From NCBI RefSeq assembly GCF_913063425.1, contig NZ_CAJXYK010000002.1, forward strand, positions 62,001-126,000: a stretch of DNA of 64,000 nucleotides, read 5' to 3'. Each line of letters starts with the position of its first letter. The stretch's first letter is position 1. Made by a program: the position numbers and the translations under genes. Origin of the DNA: an uncultured Thiohalocapsa sp. GTDB lineage: Bacteria > Pseudomonadota > Gammaproteobacteria > Chromatiales > Chromatiaceae. This document shows, one piece after another, positions 35,175 through 45,400 of the stretch. A model generated the notes under the pieces. The model worked only from the letters and a program-made list of their open reading frames with translations. It was not told the origin of the DNA and did not search any database.

Positions 35175-36833
35175 TCAGTCCGGGGATGCGGCGCTCGCCC
35201 CGGCGCTGACGCGGTGGATGGTCTCAAGGAGCTGTGTCACGTCGCCGTTCTTGCAGACATAGGCCGCCGCGCCCGCCTCCAGCATGGCCTGGGCGCGGTC
35301 CGCCTCCTCGTGCATGGACAGGCCGATCACGCGCACGCGCGGCCAGCGCTGCTTGATGCGGCGGGTCGCCTCCAGGCCGTCCAGGCGCGGCATGGTCAGG
35401 TCCATCAGCACCAGGTCCGGTTGTGTCTGCTCCACCGCGGCAATGGCGTCGAGCCCGTCGGCAGCCTCACCACTGATGCTGAGTCCGGGCTCGCCTGCAA
35501 GCATGGAAGACAACGCCCGCCGCATCATCGCATGGTCGTCCACCAACAGAATCCGCACCGCAACCTGCGGCGCTGCGCCGGCGCCCGCAGCAACAGAATC
35601 GGCCGCAGACGCGGCGGCGCCGGGCATGCTGTCCGCCGCCGGGCTTTTGGCCGTCGCGAGCGGCGCCGTCACTTCCACCCGGGTGCCGGCGCCGGGGCGG
35701 CTCCTGATGTCGAAGGCCCCGCCCAGCAGGTGCAGGCGCTCGCGGATGGAGAACAGCCCGAATCCGCCGTCACCGTCGCCGTCGCCGGGATGTGCCGAGA
35801 CATCGAAGCCGACCCCCTGATCGGCCACCGCCAGCCGCACCAGTCCATCTGCGCCCGTTGCCAGGCTGAGCCGGACGCGCTCGGTGCCGGCATGCTTGAC
35901 GACGTTGAACAGGGCCTCCCGCGCCGCTTCGAAGAGCACGCTGCGGACATCCTGGGACAGGGCCGGTGGCGATGGATCCAGCGCCAGCTCCACCTCCAGC
36001 CCGTAGCGTTGCCGCATGCGGCGCGCGAGCCACTCCAGCGCCTCGGCGAGACCGGCCTCGTGCAGGATCGGCGGGCTCAGGTCCCCCACCAGGCGGCGGG
36101 CGACCTCGGTGGCCTGCCGCAGCAGATCCGAGGCCGCCGCCAGGGCCTCGCGCAGCTTGGCCATGTCCGGGGCCTGGGGCAGTCGGCGACCGACCCGCTG
36201 CACGCTGAAGGAGGCACCCACCAACAGCTGCTGGAGATCGTCATGAATGACCTTGGCGAGCCGCTGGCGCTCGCGCTGCTCGGTGAGACTCAGCTGGCTG
36301 GACAGACGCGCCAGTTGCTCGCCGCGACGCCTGAGCTCCTGGTGCGAGCGGCGCAGCGTCAGCAGGTTACGGCAGCGCACCCGGCACTCGTACTCGTCGA
36401 TGGGGCGGCTCAGGAAGTCCGTGGCGCCCGCTTCCAGGGCGTCGTAGCGCACCTGGCGGTCGTCCACCACCGTCACCACGATGACCGGGACGTCACGGCA
36501 CGCCGGCAGCGATCGGACGCGGCGAATGAAGGCCAGACCATCCATGCCGGGCATCAGGTAGTCGGTGACGATCAGATCCGGTGTCTGCGCATCCAGCGTC
36601 GCGAGCGCCGCCGCGGCGTCGGCAAAGCAGCGGACATCGATGCTGGCGTCGACGCCGTGGATCACGTGCTCCAGAATCCGGCGACCGGCACTTTGGTCGT
36701 CCACCACCACCACCAGCGCCGGACCGGCAGCGCGGACGGTGGCGCCGGGCAAGTCCGTCGGCGCCGTGAGGCCGCCGTGGCTGCTCTCGCGCTGCGCATT
36801 CAACATCAGGGCACCCCAGCTTCTGAAGACCAT
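35175..36833 (-). CDS. RpfG-type receiver fused to HisKA_3 kinase and second receiver
   Basis: A 552-residue soluble hybrid. The N-terminal receiver (DDQSAGRRILEHVI; Asp in TDYLMPGMDG about 91; VTVVDDRQVRYDALEAGATDFL; CRNLLTLRRSHQ) reads like RpfG's receiver and linker. In RpfG an HD-GYP phosphodiesterase follows. Here the chain continues with a NarL/DegS-type kinase (RLAKVIHDDLQQLLVG, His about 198), an HATPase (GFGLFSIRERLHLLGG) and a second receiver (Asp in LMDLTMPRLDG about 477), with no HTH. It precedes rpfC on the same strand by about 150 bases, so it likely receives phosphate from RpfC and passes it on. ATG 36806 is an alternative start. Confidence 0.88.
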   Translation of the reverse strand: MVFRSWGALMLNAQRESSHGGLTAPTDLPGATVRAAGPALVVVVDDQSAGRRILEHVIHGVDASIDVRCFADAAAALATLDAQTPDLIVTDYLMPGMDGLAFIRRVRSLPACRDVPVIVVTVVDDRQVRYDALEAGATDFLSRPIDEYECRVRCRNLLTLRRSHQELRRRGEQLARLSSQLSLTEQRERQRLAKVIHDDLQQLLVGASFSVQRVGRRLPQAPDMAKLREALAAASDLLRQATEVARRLVGDLSPPILHEAGLAEALEWLARRMRQRYGLEVELALDPSPPALSQDVRSVLFEAAREALFNVVKHAGTERVRLSLATGADGLVRLAVADQGVGFDVSAHPGDGDGDGGFGLFSIRERLHLLGGAFDIRSRPGAGTRVEVTAPLATAKSPAADSMPGAAASAADSVAAGAGAAPQVAVRILLVDDHAMMRRALSSMLAGEPGLSISGEAADGLDAIAAVEQTQPDLVLMDLTMPRLDGLEATRRIKQRWPRVRVIGLSMHEEADRAQAMLEAGAAAYVCKNGDVTQLLETIHRVSAGASAASPD

Positions 36834-37435
36834 GCCAGAGACCGCGGCGTCGCTGCCCGGCAGGTTGCGCGACCCACGCCGGCGGCGTCAGCCGCATCGC
36901 ACCACCGCCGGAGGGGCCAACCGCAGCGAACAGCGTTCGTGACGCCGCGGACCGGGCCCGGATGCCGCTGTACGCCGCGCCAACGCTAGCATCACTTCAG
37001 TGGCGTCGGAACCCGGACCGAGCACAGGGCTCCTGCATGCGACCAGCGGCGCTTGTCAGCCGGTGAAAAACGGTGTTTCAACGCCGGGATGGCCGCATCC
37101 GCAGCGTCTCAGCACCTGAGGATGCGCTGGGGCGAGCACGGATTCAATGCGCGCGGACAGTCCGGGACAACCGGTCGCGCGGCCGATGGGGGTCGAGTAC
37201 GGCGCCGGACGGCCGCACTCCGGGTCGCAGCCGGAGACGGCGGCGGCGGGGCTGGGGGGCGCCGCGGCGGCGTCTTTCGCCGGCCGTCTGCACCGGACGC
37301 CGCCGCGGGCGGATGAGAATGCGGGGGCGGGGCGCCGCTGCCGAAAGCGCAGGGCAGCCGACAACCCCGGGCGCCTTGGGGCCGGCGGCCGCAGCGGGCC
37401 GGGGCCGGGCCGTGCGCCTTACGAGATGCCGACGC
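36834..37435. other. Gene-free GC-rich gap
   Basis: Six hundred bases between the hybrid regulator and the sufT-like gene. Small open frames on both strands are low-complexity Ala/Arg/Gly readings without family resemblance. I see no terminator, tRNA or clear promoter. Confidence 0.4.
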
Positions 37436-37894
37436 CTACAGCATGCCGAGCTGGAGCTTGGCCTCGTCGGACATGGTGTCGGGGCTCCACGGCGGATCCC
37501 AGACCAGCTCCACCTCGACCTCGCCCACGCCGTCCACGGTCTTCACCGCGTCCTTGACCATCACCGGCATCATGCCGGCAACCGGGCATGCCGGGGCGGT
37601 CAGGGTCATGTCGATGGCGATGTCCCCGCTGTCGGCGATGTCGATCTTGTAGATGAGCCCCAGGTCGTAGATGTTGACCGGGATCTCCGGGTCGTGGACC
37701 TTGCGCAGCGCCGCGACGATGGGCTCCCGCAGGGCCTCGCCGTGGGGTGCTGCGGCAGCGGACGCAGCATCTGGGGCAGCGTCCGGGGCGGCATCCGCCG
37801 GCGCGGCGGTGGCCGCGTCGGCTTCGGTCTCGTCGCGATCAACGCCCTCTTGATGGCCGGCACCGAAGCCGGCGAAACGCGCAAGTCTGTTCAT
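37436..37894 (-). CDS. sufT: SufT-like MIP18/DUF59 Fe-S assembly protein
   Basis: About 152 residues: a variable Ala/Asp-rich N-terminus, then the DUF59 core REPIVAALRKVHDPEIPVNI, YDLGLIYKIDI, MTLTAPACPVAG and VELVWDPPWSPD. DPEIPVNIYDLGLIY and the cysteine in APACP are the family marks. SufT helps mature Fe-S proteins. It lies 115 bases after sufD on the same strand and is probably the last gene of the suf unit. I take the ATG at 37894 over the upstream GTG, which would add 11 residues without a better ribosome site. Confidence 0.88.
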   Translation of the reverse strand: MNRLARFAGFGAGHQEGVDRDETEADAATAAPADAAPDAAPDAASAAAAPHGEALREPIVAALRKVHDPEIPVNIYDLGLIYKIDIADSGDIAIDMTLTAPACPVAGMMPVMVKDAVKTVDGVGEVEVELVWDPPWSPDTMSDEAKLQLGML

Positions 37895-38009
37895 TGGCTT
37901 ACCCACCGTTACGGCCTTTCGGGCCACTGGCGCCGGGCCGCACTGACGCGGCGCGGTCGGGCCCGCTACGGGTTATCGCATCCGGCACCGGGCTTGGCAC
38001 CGGGCCGAC

Positions 38010-39367
38010 TCAGAGCGTTGCTGCCTCCAGGCGCCGACCGACGGCGTCGGCCACATGGCCCGCCAGGGCCTCGTTGCCGAGCGCGTCGATCATCTCGCCG
38101 GCGAAGCCGATGCAGAGCATGCGCCGCGCAAGCCCCTCCGGAATGCCGCGCGAGCGCAGGTAGAAGAGCATTTCAGGCTCGATCTGCCCCACGGTGGTGC
38201 CGTGGCTGCATTTCACATCGTCGGCATAGATCTCGAGCTGCGGCTTGGTGTCCACTTCCGCGTTCTGTGACAGCAGCAGATTGCGGTTCGACATCTCGGC
38301 GTCCGTGTGCTGGGCGTCCTTGGCGACGTACACGAGTCCGTCGAACACCGCCTTGCCCTTGCCGTGGACGATGCCCTTGAAGTTCTCGCGGCTGGTGCAG
38401 CGGGGCAGCCCGTGGTGCACGTCCAGGTGATAGTCCAGCAGCTGCTTGTCGCCGGCGAGGTAGAGCCCCTGGAGGTCGCATTCCGCATGCTCGCCGCTGA
38501 AGCGGGTCACCAGGTCGGTGCGTGCCCAGCGCCCACCGATGCCGACGTTGATGCCGTCGTACCGGCTGTTGGCGCCCTGGCGCAGGTAGACGCCGGCGAT
38601 GTGGAAGGCGCTCGGGCTCTCCAGCTGGATGCGGCGATGCTTCAGCAGCGCATCCCGGCCGAGGTCGATCTCCAGCACGGCGTTGTTGCAGTAGAGGGCA
38701 TCGCCGAGGCTCGCCCAGCGCTCGATGAGCGTCACCTGCGCGCCGTCGTCGAGGCGGATCAGGTGCCGCGGCTGGGCCACCCTCGGCTCGTCCATGCCGA
38801 CGGAGAGGTGCAGCAGCTCCACCGGCTTCTCCAGCACCGCGCCCCGCCCCGCGTGCAGCACCAGGCCGTCGTCCATGCCGGCGGTGTTCAGCGACGCAAA
38901 GACATGCGCGCCGTCGCCGGCAACGGCATTGACGCGCTCGGCGAGCGCCGTGGGATCCGCGGCCAGGCTCGCCCGCAGGCCGTTCATGCGCACGCCGGCC
39001 GGCAGCCCGCTCAGGTCCGAGAGCTGCGGCGCGAAGCGGCCGTTGACCATGACCACACGGTGGGCGTCGAGCCCCGGCACCAGCACGTCCTCGATGTCTT
39101 CGGGCAGCAGTGCCGACATGGGTTCGCCCAACGGCGGCTCGTCCACCGGCGTGAACCCCTGCTCCAGCAGTGTGCGCAGGCCAGTGTAGCGCCAGCCCTC
39201 GGACTTGCTGGTGGGCGCGCCCTGCGTGTGCACACGCGCCGCGGCGGCGGCGCGGGCGGCGGCGAGCCAGTCCGGCTCGCCGGCGGCCGCCTGCGGCAGC
39301 CAGCTGTCGAAGGGAGCCGGCTCCACGCCCGCCGTGGCCGGGGTCTCGGTCTTGAGTGCCTGCGCGC

Positions 39368-39371
<4 letters not shown>
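38010..39371 (-). CDS. sufD: SufD, scaffold subunit of the SufBCD Fe-S assembly complex
   Basis: A 453-residue beta-helix protein. The SufB/D core reads HLIRLDDGAQVTLIERW, YHLDVHHGLPRCTSRENFKGIVHGKGKAVFDGL and LEIYADDVKCSHGTTVG, and the C-terminal helices contain FYLRSRGIPEGLARRML. The conserved His-containing KCSHGTT segment is intact. Its start ATG overlaps the stop of sufC (ATGA), so the two are translated together. It forms SufBC2D with the two preceding genes. Confidence 0.95.
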
Positions 39372-40120
<749 letters not shown>

Positions 40121-40252
40121 GATTGACTCCGTCGGCTGGCGGCATCCGTCGCGCCCGTATGCGGGGCGGTGGGCCGGCTGCAGCTCGCTCGTGTGTTGAA
40201 ATCGCGCGCGGTATCCGCGCGCGCGGTTGTCGTTCCCCCGCGGGCGGGCGGC

Positions 40253-41761
40253 TCAGCCCACGGCACCCTCAAGGCTGATGCTCAAGAGCTTCTGCGCCTC
40301 CACGGCAAACTCCATGGGCAGCTCGTTGAAGACCTCCTTGCAGAAGCCGTTCACGATCATGGACACGGCGTCCTCCTCCGACAGACCGCGGGAGCGGCAG
40401 TAGAAGAGCTGGTCGTCGCTGATCTTCGACGTGGTGGCCTCGTGCTCCATCTTCGCCGTCGGGTTCTTCACCTCGATATACGGGAAGGTGTTGGCGGCGC
40501 ACTTGTCGCCGATCAGCAGGGAGTCGCACTGAGTGTGGTTGCGCGCCCCCTCGGCCTTGCCGGCGATGCGCACCAGCCCGCGGTAGGACTGAATGCCGTG
40601 CTGGGCCGAGATGCCCTTGCTGACGATGGTGGAGCGGGTGTTCTTGCCGAGATGGATCATCTTGGTGCCCGTGTCCGCCTGCTGCTTGCCCTTGGTGACG
40701 GCCACCGAGTAGAACTCGCCCACGGAGTTGTCGCCGCGCAGGATGCAGCTCGGATACTTCCAGGTGATGGCGGAGCCCGTCTCCACCTGCGTCCAGCTGA
40801 TCTTGGAGTTGTCGCCGCGGCAGTCACCACGCTTGGTAACGAAGTTGTAGATGCCGCCGCGACCCTCCTCGTCCCCCGGGTACCAGTTCTGCACCGTGGA
40901 GTACTTGATCTCGGCGTTGTCCAGCGCGATCAGCTCCACCACCGCTGCGTGCAGCTGGTTTTCATCGCGCTGCGGCGCCGTGCAGCCCTCCAGGTAGCTC
41001 ACATAGCTGCCCTCGTCGGCGACGATGAGCGTACGCTCGAACTGGCCCGTCTTGGCCTCGTTGATGCGGAAGTAGGTGCTGAGCTCCATGGGGCAGCGGG
41101 TGTTCTTGGGCACGTAGACGAAGGTGCCGTCGGTGAACACCGCGGAGTTCAGCCCGGTGTAGAAGTTGTCCGTGGGCGGCACGACGCTGCCGAGATACTT
41201 CTGCACCAGCTCCGGGTACTCCTGCACCGCCTCGGAGATGGAGCAGAAAATAACGCCCGCCTCCGAGAGCTTCTCACGGAAGGTGGTGGCCACGGACACG
41301 CTGTCGAAGACGGCATCCACGGCGACACCGGCGAGCGCCTTCTGCTCCTCGATGGGGATGCCGAGCTTCTCGTAGGTCTCCAGCAGCACCGGGTCCACCT
41401 CGTCCAGGCTCTTCAGCTCCTTCTTCTTGGGCGCCGAAAAGTAGGAAATGGACTGATAGTCGATGGGCGGGTAGTGCACCGCCGCCCACTTCGGCGTCGG
41501 CATCTCCAGCCACTTGTGGTACGCCGCCAGGCGCCAGTCGAGCATCCACTGCGGCTCGCCCTTGCGCTGGGAGATGGTTGCGATGACGGACTCGTCCAGG
41601 CCCGGCGGCAGGGTGTCGGACTCGATCTCGGTGACGAAGCCGTGCTCGTACTCCGATCTGACCAGATGGCCGTACTCCGCCTCGGCCTCCGCGGCCTTGG
41701 TGGAGGTCTGCGCTGCCGTCTTGGCGTCGCCGGGAAGGACGTCGTCGGGTGTTGCACTCAT
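40253..41761 (-). CDS. sufB: SufB, Fe-S cluster scaffold
   Basis: A 502-residue protein with [81 protein letters not shown] and [24 protein letters not shown]. These are the diagnostic SufB blocks, including conserved cysteines (EGCTAP and [16 protein letters not shown]). It is the first gene of the suf unit, with a good promoter and a palindrome just upstream. No iscR or sufR gene adjoins it. Confidence 0.97.
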   Translation of the reverse strand: MSATPDDVLPGDAKTAAQTSTKAAEAEAEYGHLVRSEYEHGFVTEIESDTLPPGLDESVIATISQRKGEPQWMLDWRLAAYHKWLEMPTPKWAAVHYPPIDYQSISYFSAPKKKELKSLDEVDPVLLETYEKLGIPIEEQKALAGVAVDAVFDSVSVATTFREKLSEAGVIFCSISEAVQEYPELVQKYLGSVVPPTDNFYTGLNSAVFTDGTFVYVPKNTRCPMELSTYFRINEAKTGQFERTLIVADEGSYVSYLEGCTAPQRDENQLHAAVVELIALDNAEIKYSTVQNWYPGDEEGRGGIYNFVTKRGDCRGDNSKISWTQVETGSAITWKYPSCILRGDNSVGEFYSVAVTKGKQQADTGTKMIHLGKNTRSTIVSKGISAQHGIQSYRGLVRIAGKAEGARNHTQCDSLLIGDKCAANTFPYIEVKNPTAKMEHEATTSKISDDQLFYCRSRGLSEEDAVSMIVNGFCKEVFNELPMEFAVEAQKLLSISLEGAVG

Positions 41762-41778
41762 GGCTCGCTCCGATTTCT

Positions 41779-41823
41779 GAGTAGATTACTCGGTTATTGT
41801 ATTGTGCGTTTGCACGTATTCAA
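41779..41823 (-). promoter_or_regulatory. suf promoter with palindrome at the presumed start of transcription
   Basis: Read on the minus strand: TTGAAT (41823-41818), a 16-base spacer, TACAAT (41801-41796), then GAGTA-ATC-TACTC (41791-41779). The palindrome falls where transcription should begin, 18 bases before the sufB ATG, a position suited to a repressor. IscR or another Fe-S sensor is the natural candidate; the match to a known site was not tested. Confidence 0.55.
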
Positions 41824-42476
41824 GGCGCAGGTCGCAGGGAATCTCGGGTCCCGGAGCCGCAGGGCGCTCCAGGCGGCGGCAGAGTCGATGCACACGGCGC
41901 GGGTTTCAAGTCCGCGGCCGGCGCCGACGCCCGCAGCAGGCGCCTTCGCCGTGATGGCGCCCGCCTGCGCAAAGCACAAGGCCGGCCCAGGTACGCCGAG
42001 CTCAGTCGCCCTCCCGGGTACGCCGACTTCAGTCGGCCTCCCGGGGACATCGGACTTCAGTCCGCCGCCGGCACATAAACCCCGGCCACCGGTGCCCCGC
42101 AGCGATGCAAGGGGCAGTCGATTGCAAGCGACAATTATTTGCATTATCGTTCATGTTCCCCGTAGCCGGCCCGATGCGCTCAGCGGCGGTGAGTGGCACG
42201 GGCGGCAACTTGGCTCTGGCTTAAGCCGGCCTCCTCACGGCGCGTCACAGCGGCCACGTCGGACCGGCGGCGCTGCCGGGTGGCCGGGGCTGGGCGGTCG
42301 GCGCTGGGCGGTCGGCGCTGGGGCCATCAGCGCTGACCATGACAGCCCAACGACCCCGAGCCCGCGACCACGGCCGCTGGTCCCCGGATGACTGGTGGTC
42401 ATTATGGCAGTGCACGGCGCCGACGCCAGCCCGGCGGGCGCAAAGGTTTCCTGATGAGGCGCGCCTGCCGGCCGGG
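41824..42476. other. Gene-free region upstream of suf with tandem repeats
   Basis: About 650 bases separating the suf promoter from the 3' end of the phytochrome gene. It contains the three 27-base repeats at 41991-42071, an AT-rich patch at 42120-42160 and GGGCGGTCGGCGCTGG repeats near 42290-42320. No gene is supported. Confidence 0.5.
41991..42071. repeat. Three tandem 27-bp units with internal hairpin
   Basis: Units at 41991-42017, 42018-42044 and 42045-42071. Each has a core of type CCGACTTCAGTCGG, itself able to fold, followed by CTCCCGG or CGCCGG. Units vary in the stem bases while keeping pairing (GACTTCAGTC; GGACTTCAGTCC), as expected if the hairpin rather than the sequence is selected. 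Confidence 0.8.
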
Positions 42477-45400
42477 TCAGGCGCTGCGCCCGGCCCCCGT
42501 TGCGGGTATCTGGGCGCCCCCGTCGATGCCGCAGCGTGGCAACTGCTCGCGGATGGCGGCCAGCAGGACATCGGCGCCTGCGGTCTTGTCGACATAGGCG
42601 CAGGCCCCGGCGGCGAGCATGGCGGCGGCACGGTCCGCCTCCTGGTACATCGACAGGCCGATCACGCACACCCCGGGGTGCTCTGCGCGCAGCTGCCGCG
42701 TTGCCTCGAGCCCGTCCATACGCGGCATGGAATAGTCCATCAGCACCAGCCGGGGCGCCAGCCGTGCCACCTGCTCCAGCGCCTCCGCGCCGTCGCAGGC
42801 CTCTCCCACCACCGTCAGGTTCGGCTCGTCCGCCAACAGCGCCTTCAGGCCCTGGCGGACCATGGCATGGTCGTCCACCAGCAGCACCGACACCTGTGCC
42901 GGCTCAGCGCCTGCGTTGCCGTCGGGCGACCCGGCACCGGCGGCTGCGCCGGCCGCCTCGGCGCCGATCGGCAGGTCCCGCTGCGGCGGCCGATCCGACG
43001 GTGCCCGCAGCACCACGCGGGTGCCGGCGCCGGGCCTGCTGCCGATGTCACAGCGACCGCCCAGGCAGCGCAGCCGCTCGCGCATGGCGAGAATGCCGAA
43101 GCCCGTCCCATCGGTGTCCCCGGCGGTGAGTCGGGCGGTGTCGAAGCCGCGGCCGGCATCCCGGACTTCGAGGCAGAAGCACCCGTCGTCGTCGCGGCAG
43201 GTCACCACCTCGGCCTGCTCGCACTGGGCATGCTTGACGACGTTGAACAGCGCCTCGCGCACGCATTCGAAGAGCACGCTGCGCACGTCCTCGGACTGAA
43301 CCGGGATGTCCACTTCGAGCCGCAGGGACACATCGAGCCCATGGTTGTCATGCATGGTACGGGCAAGCCATTCCAGCGCCGCATCCATGCCCACGTCGTG
43401 CAGGATGGGCGGACCGAGATCCGCCACCAAGGTGCGCGCGGCATCCACCGACTGGCGCAGCAGGTCCCGCAACGATGCCAGCGCGTCCTCGATGTCCGCG
43501 CCGACGGCGGTGGCGGGCACCAGCCCCGCCTTGCGCACCCGGCGCGCCACGCGCTCCACACCCATGGCCGCGCCCACCAGCAACTGCTGAAGATGGTCGT
43601 GCAGGACCTTGGCCAGGCGCTCGCGCTCGCGCTGCTCGGCCAGGGTCAGGGCCGAGGTGAGTCGGCCCAGCTGCTCGGCATGGCGCTCCAGGGTATCGTG
43701 GGACTCTCTGAGGGCATCCTCCGCGGCCTTGCGGTCGGTGATATCCATGGTGGTGCCGACAGTTCCCTGGCATTGGCCGTCGTCCGCATAGACCGGCCGG
43801 GCGAAGGTCTCCACCCAGCGCCATTCGCCGTCTGCGCGGCGGACCCGACACTGCCCCTGAAAGGCCTCGCCCAGGCCGAGCTTCGCGAAGAAGGCCTCGC
43901 AGTAAGCGTCGCGGTCGTCGGGGTGGAGGGCGTCGAGCCACTGCCGGCCCAGGCAGGCGGACTCGGCCCGGCCCAGGTACTCCCGGTAGGTCTTGTTGAC
44001 CATGGTGCAGTTGAGGTTCGGGTCGTTGACCCAGACCAGCACGGGCAGCTCGTCCGCCATGATGCGAAAGCGCCGCTCGCTCTCGCGCAGGGCCGCCTCC
44101 GCCTCGCGCCGGGCCTCTATGCGCTTGCGCTCGGTGATGTCTTCGTAGACCACCAGCGCGCCGAGCTCGCCCACCGACAGCGGCGCGGCACTGACCTTGA
44201 GCCAGCGCCGGTCGCCGTCTGCGCCCACCAGCACCATCTCCTGATCGCGCACGACGGCGCGCTCCCGCCAGGCGCGTACCGAGGCGTACTCGGCGGCGGG
44301 CAGCGGCGAGCCGTCCGGGCGCTGGATGGACCACTCGGGTCCGTCGATACGCCGGCTGGTGTGCTCGTCCAGGCCCACGCCCAGCATCTGCTCGGAGGTC
44401 GGATTGGCCTCGACGATGGCGCCCTCGCGATCGCAGACGGTGATACCGAGCGGGAAGTGCTGGAACAACGCCTGATACTTGGCGAGCGCCAGATCCCGTG
44501 CCGCTTCGGCCCGGCGTCGCTCGGTGACGTCCACCGAGATGCCGGCCACCGCCGTCACCCGGTCCGCCGCATCGCGCAGCGGGAAGCGGGTCGAGAGCAG
44601 GACACGTGTACCCTGCGGCCAGGGAATCACATCCTCCGAAGATTCGGTCTGCAACGACACTGCAACAGCCTGGTCTTTAGCGGCGATCTCGGCCGCCGCC
44701 TCAGGCGGCAGGATGTCCTCCGGGCGCTTGCCCTGAACCTCCGCATTCGTGTGTCCGAGCAATGCCTCGCAATGGCGGTTCACCAGTGTATAGCGTCCTT
44801 GCAGGTCCTTGATAAAGATCCCCACCGGCGCGTTGTCCAGCATGCTGCGGAAACGTGCTTCGGAGTCGCGCACCGCCTGCTCCGCCACCCGTCGCGACTC
44901 GACGTCCACCAGCACACCGAACTCCCGGGCCGATTCCAGCTCCTCCCGCCGCCAGCGACGCGCGTGCCGACGTACCGTCTCCCGCCAGGCGGCGAAGGAC
45001 TTGCGCGGACTGATGCGCCCGTCCGCGTCGACAGCGGCGGCCTTGTCCGGATTACCGCCCCAGGTGACGTCTTGCAGCAGCTCACCGCGAAAGCACAGAA
45101 GCTTGAGGCCGGTGGCGTCCGACAGGGGCTGCATGAGCACTCCCGAGGCGGTGTCGGCCAGATCTTCGGTGCCGGGGAAATCGCGGCTCAGACAGTCCGT
45201 GGCGAACAGGTGCGCGCCCGGGCTCACGGCGCACTCGCCGAGCCGGGCCGCGAGTGCCGCGCAGCGCTCCGGCGGCGGCGTGACCCCGCCGGTGACCACC
45301 GGCCCGTCCTGCACCAGGGCGACACCGTCGGCGGCAACGGCATCCAGCACGTCCCGGAGCTGCGGGCCGCGAATCAGGTCAGCGAGGCCATCCCCCGCGC

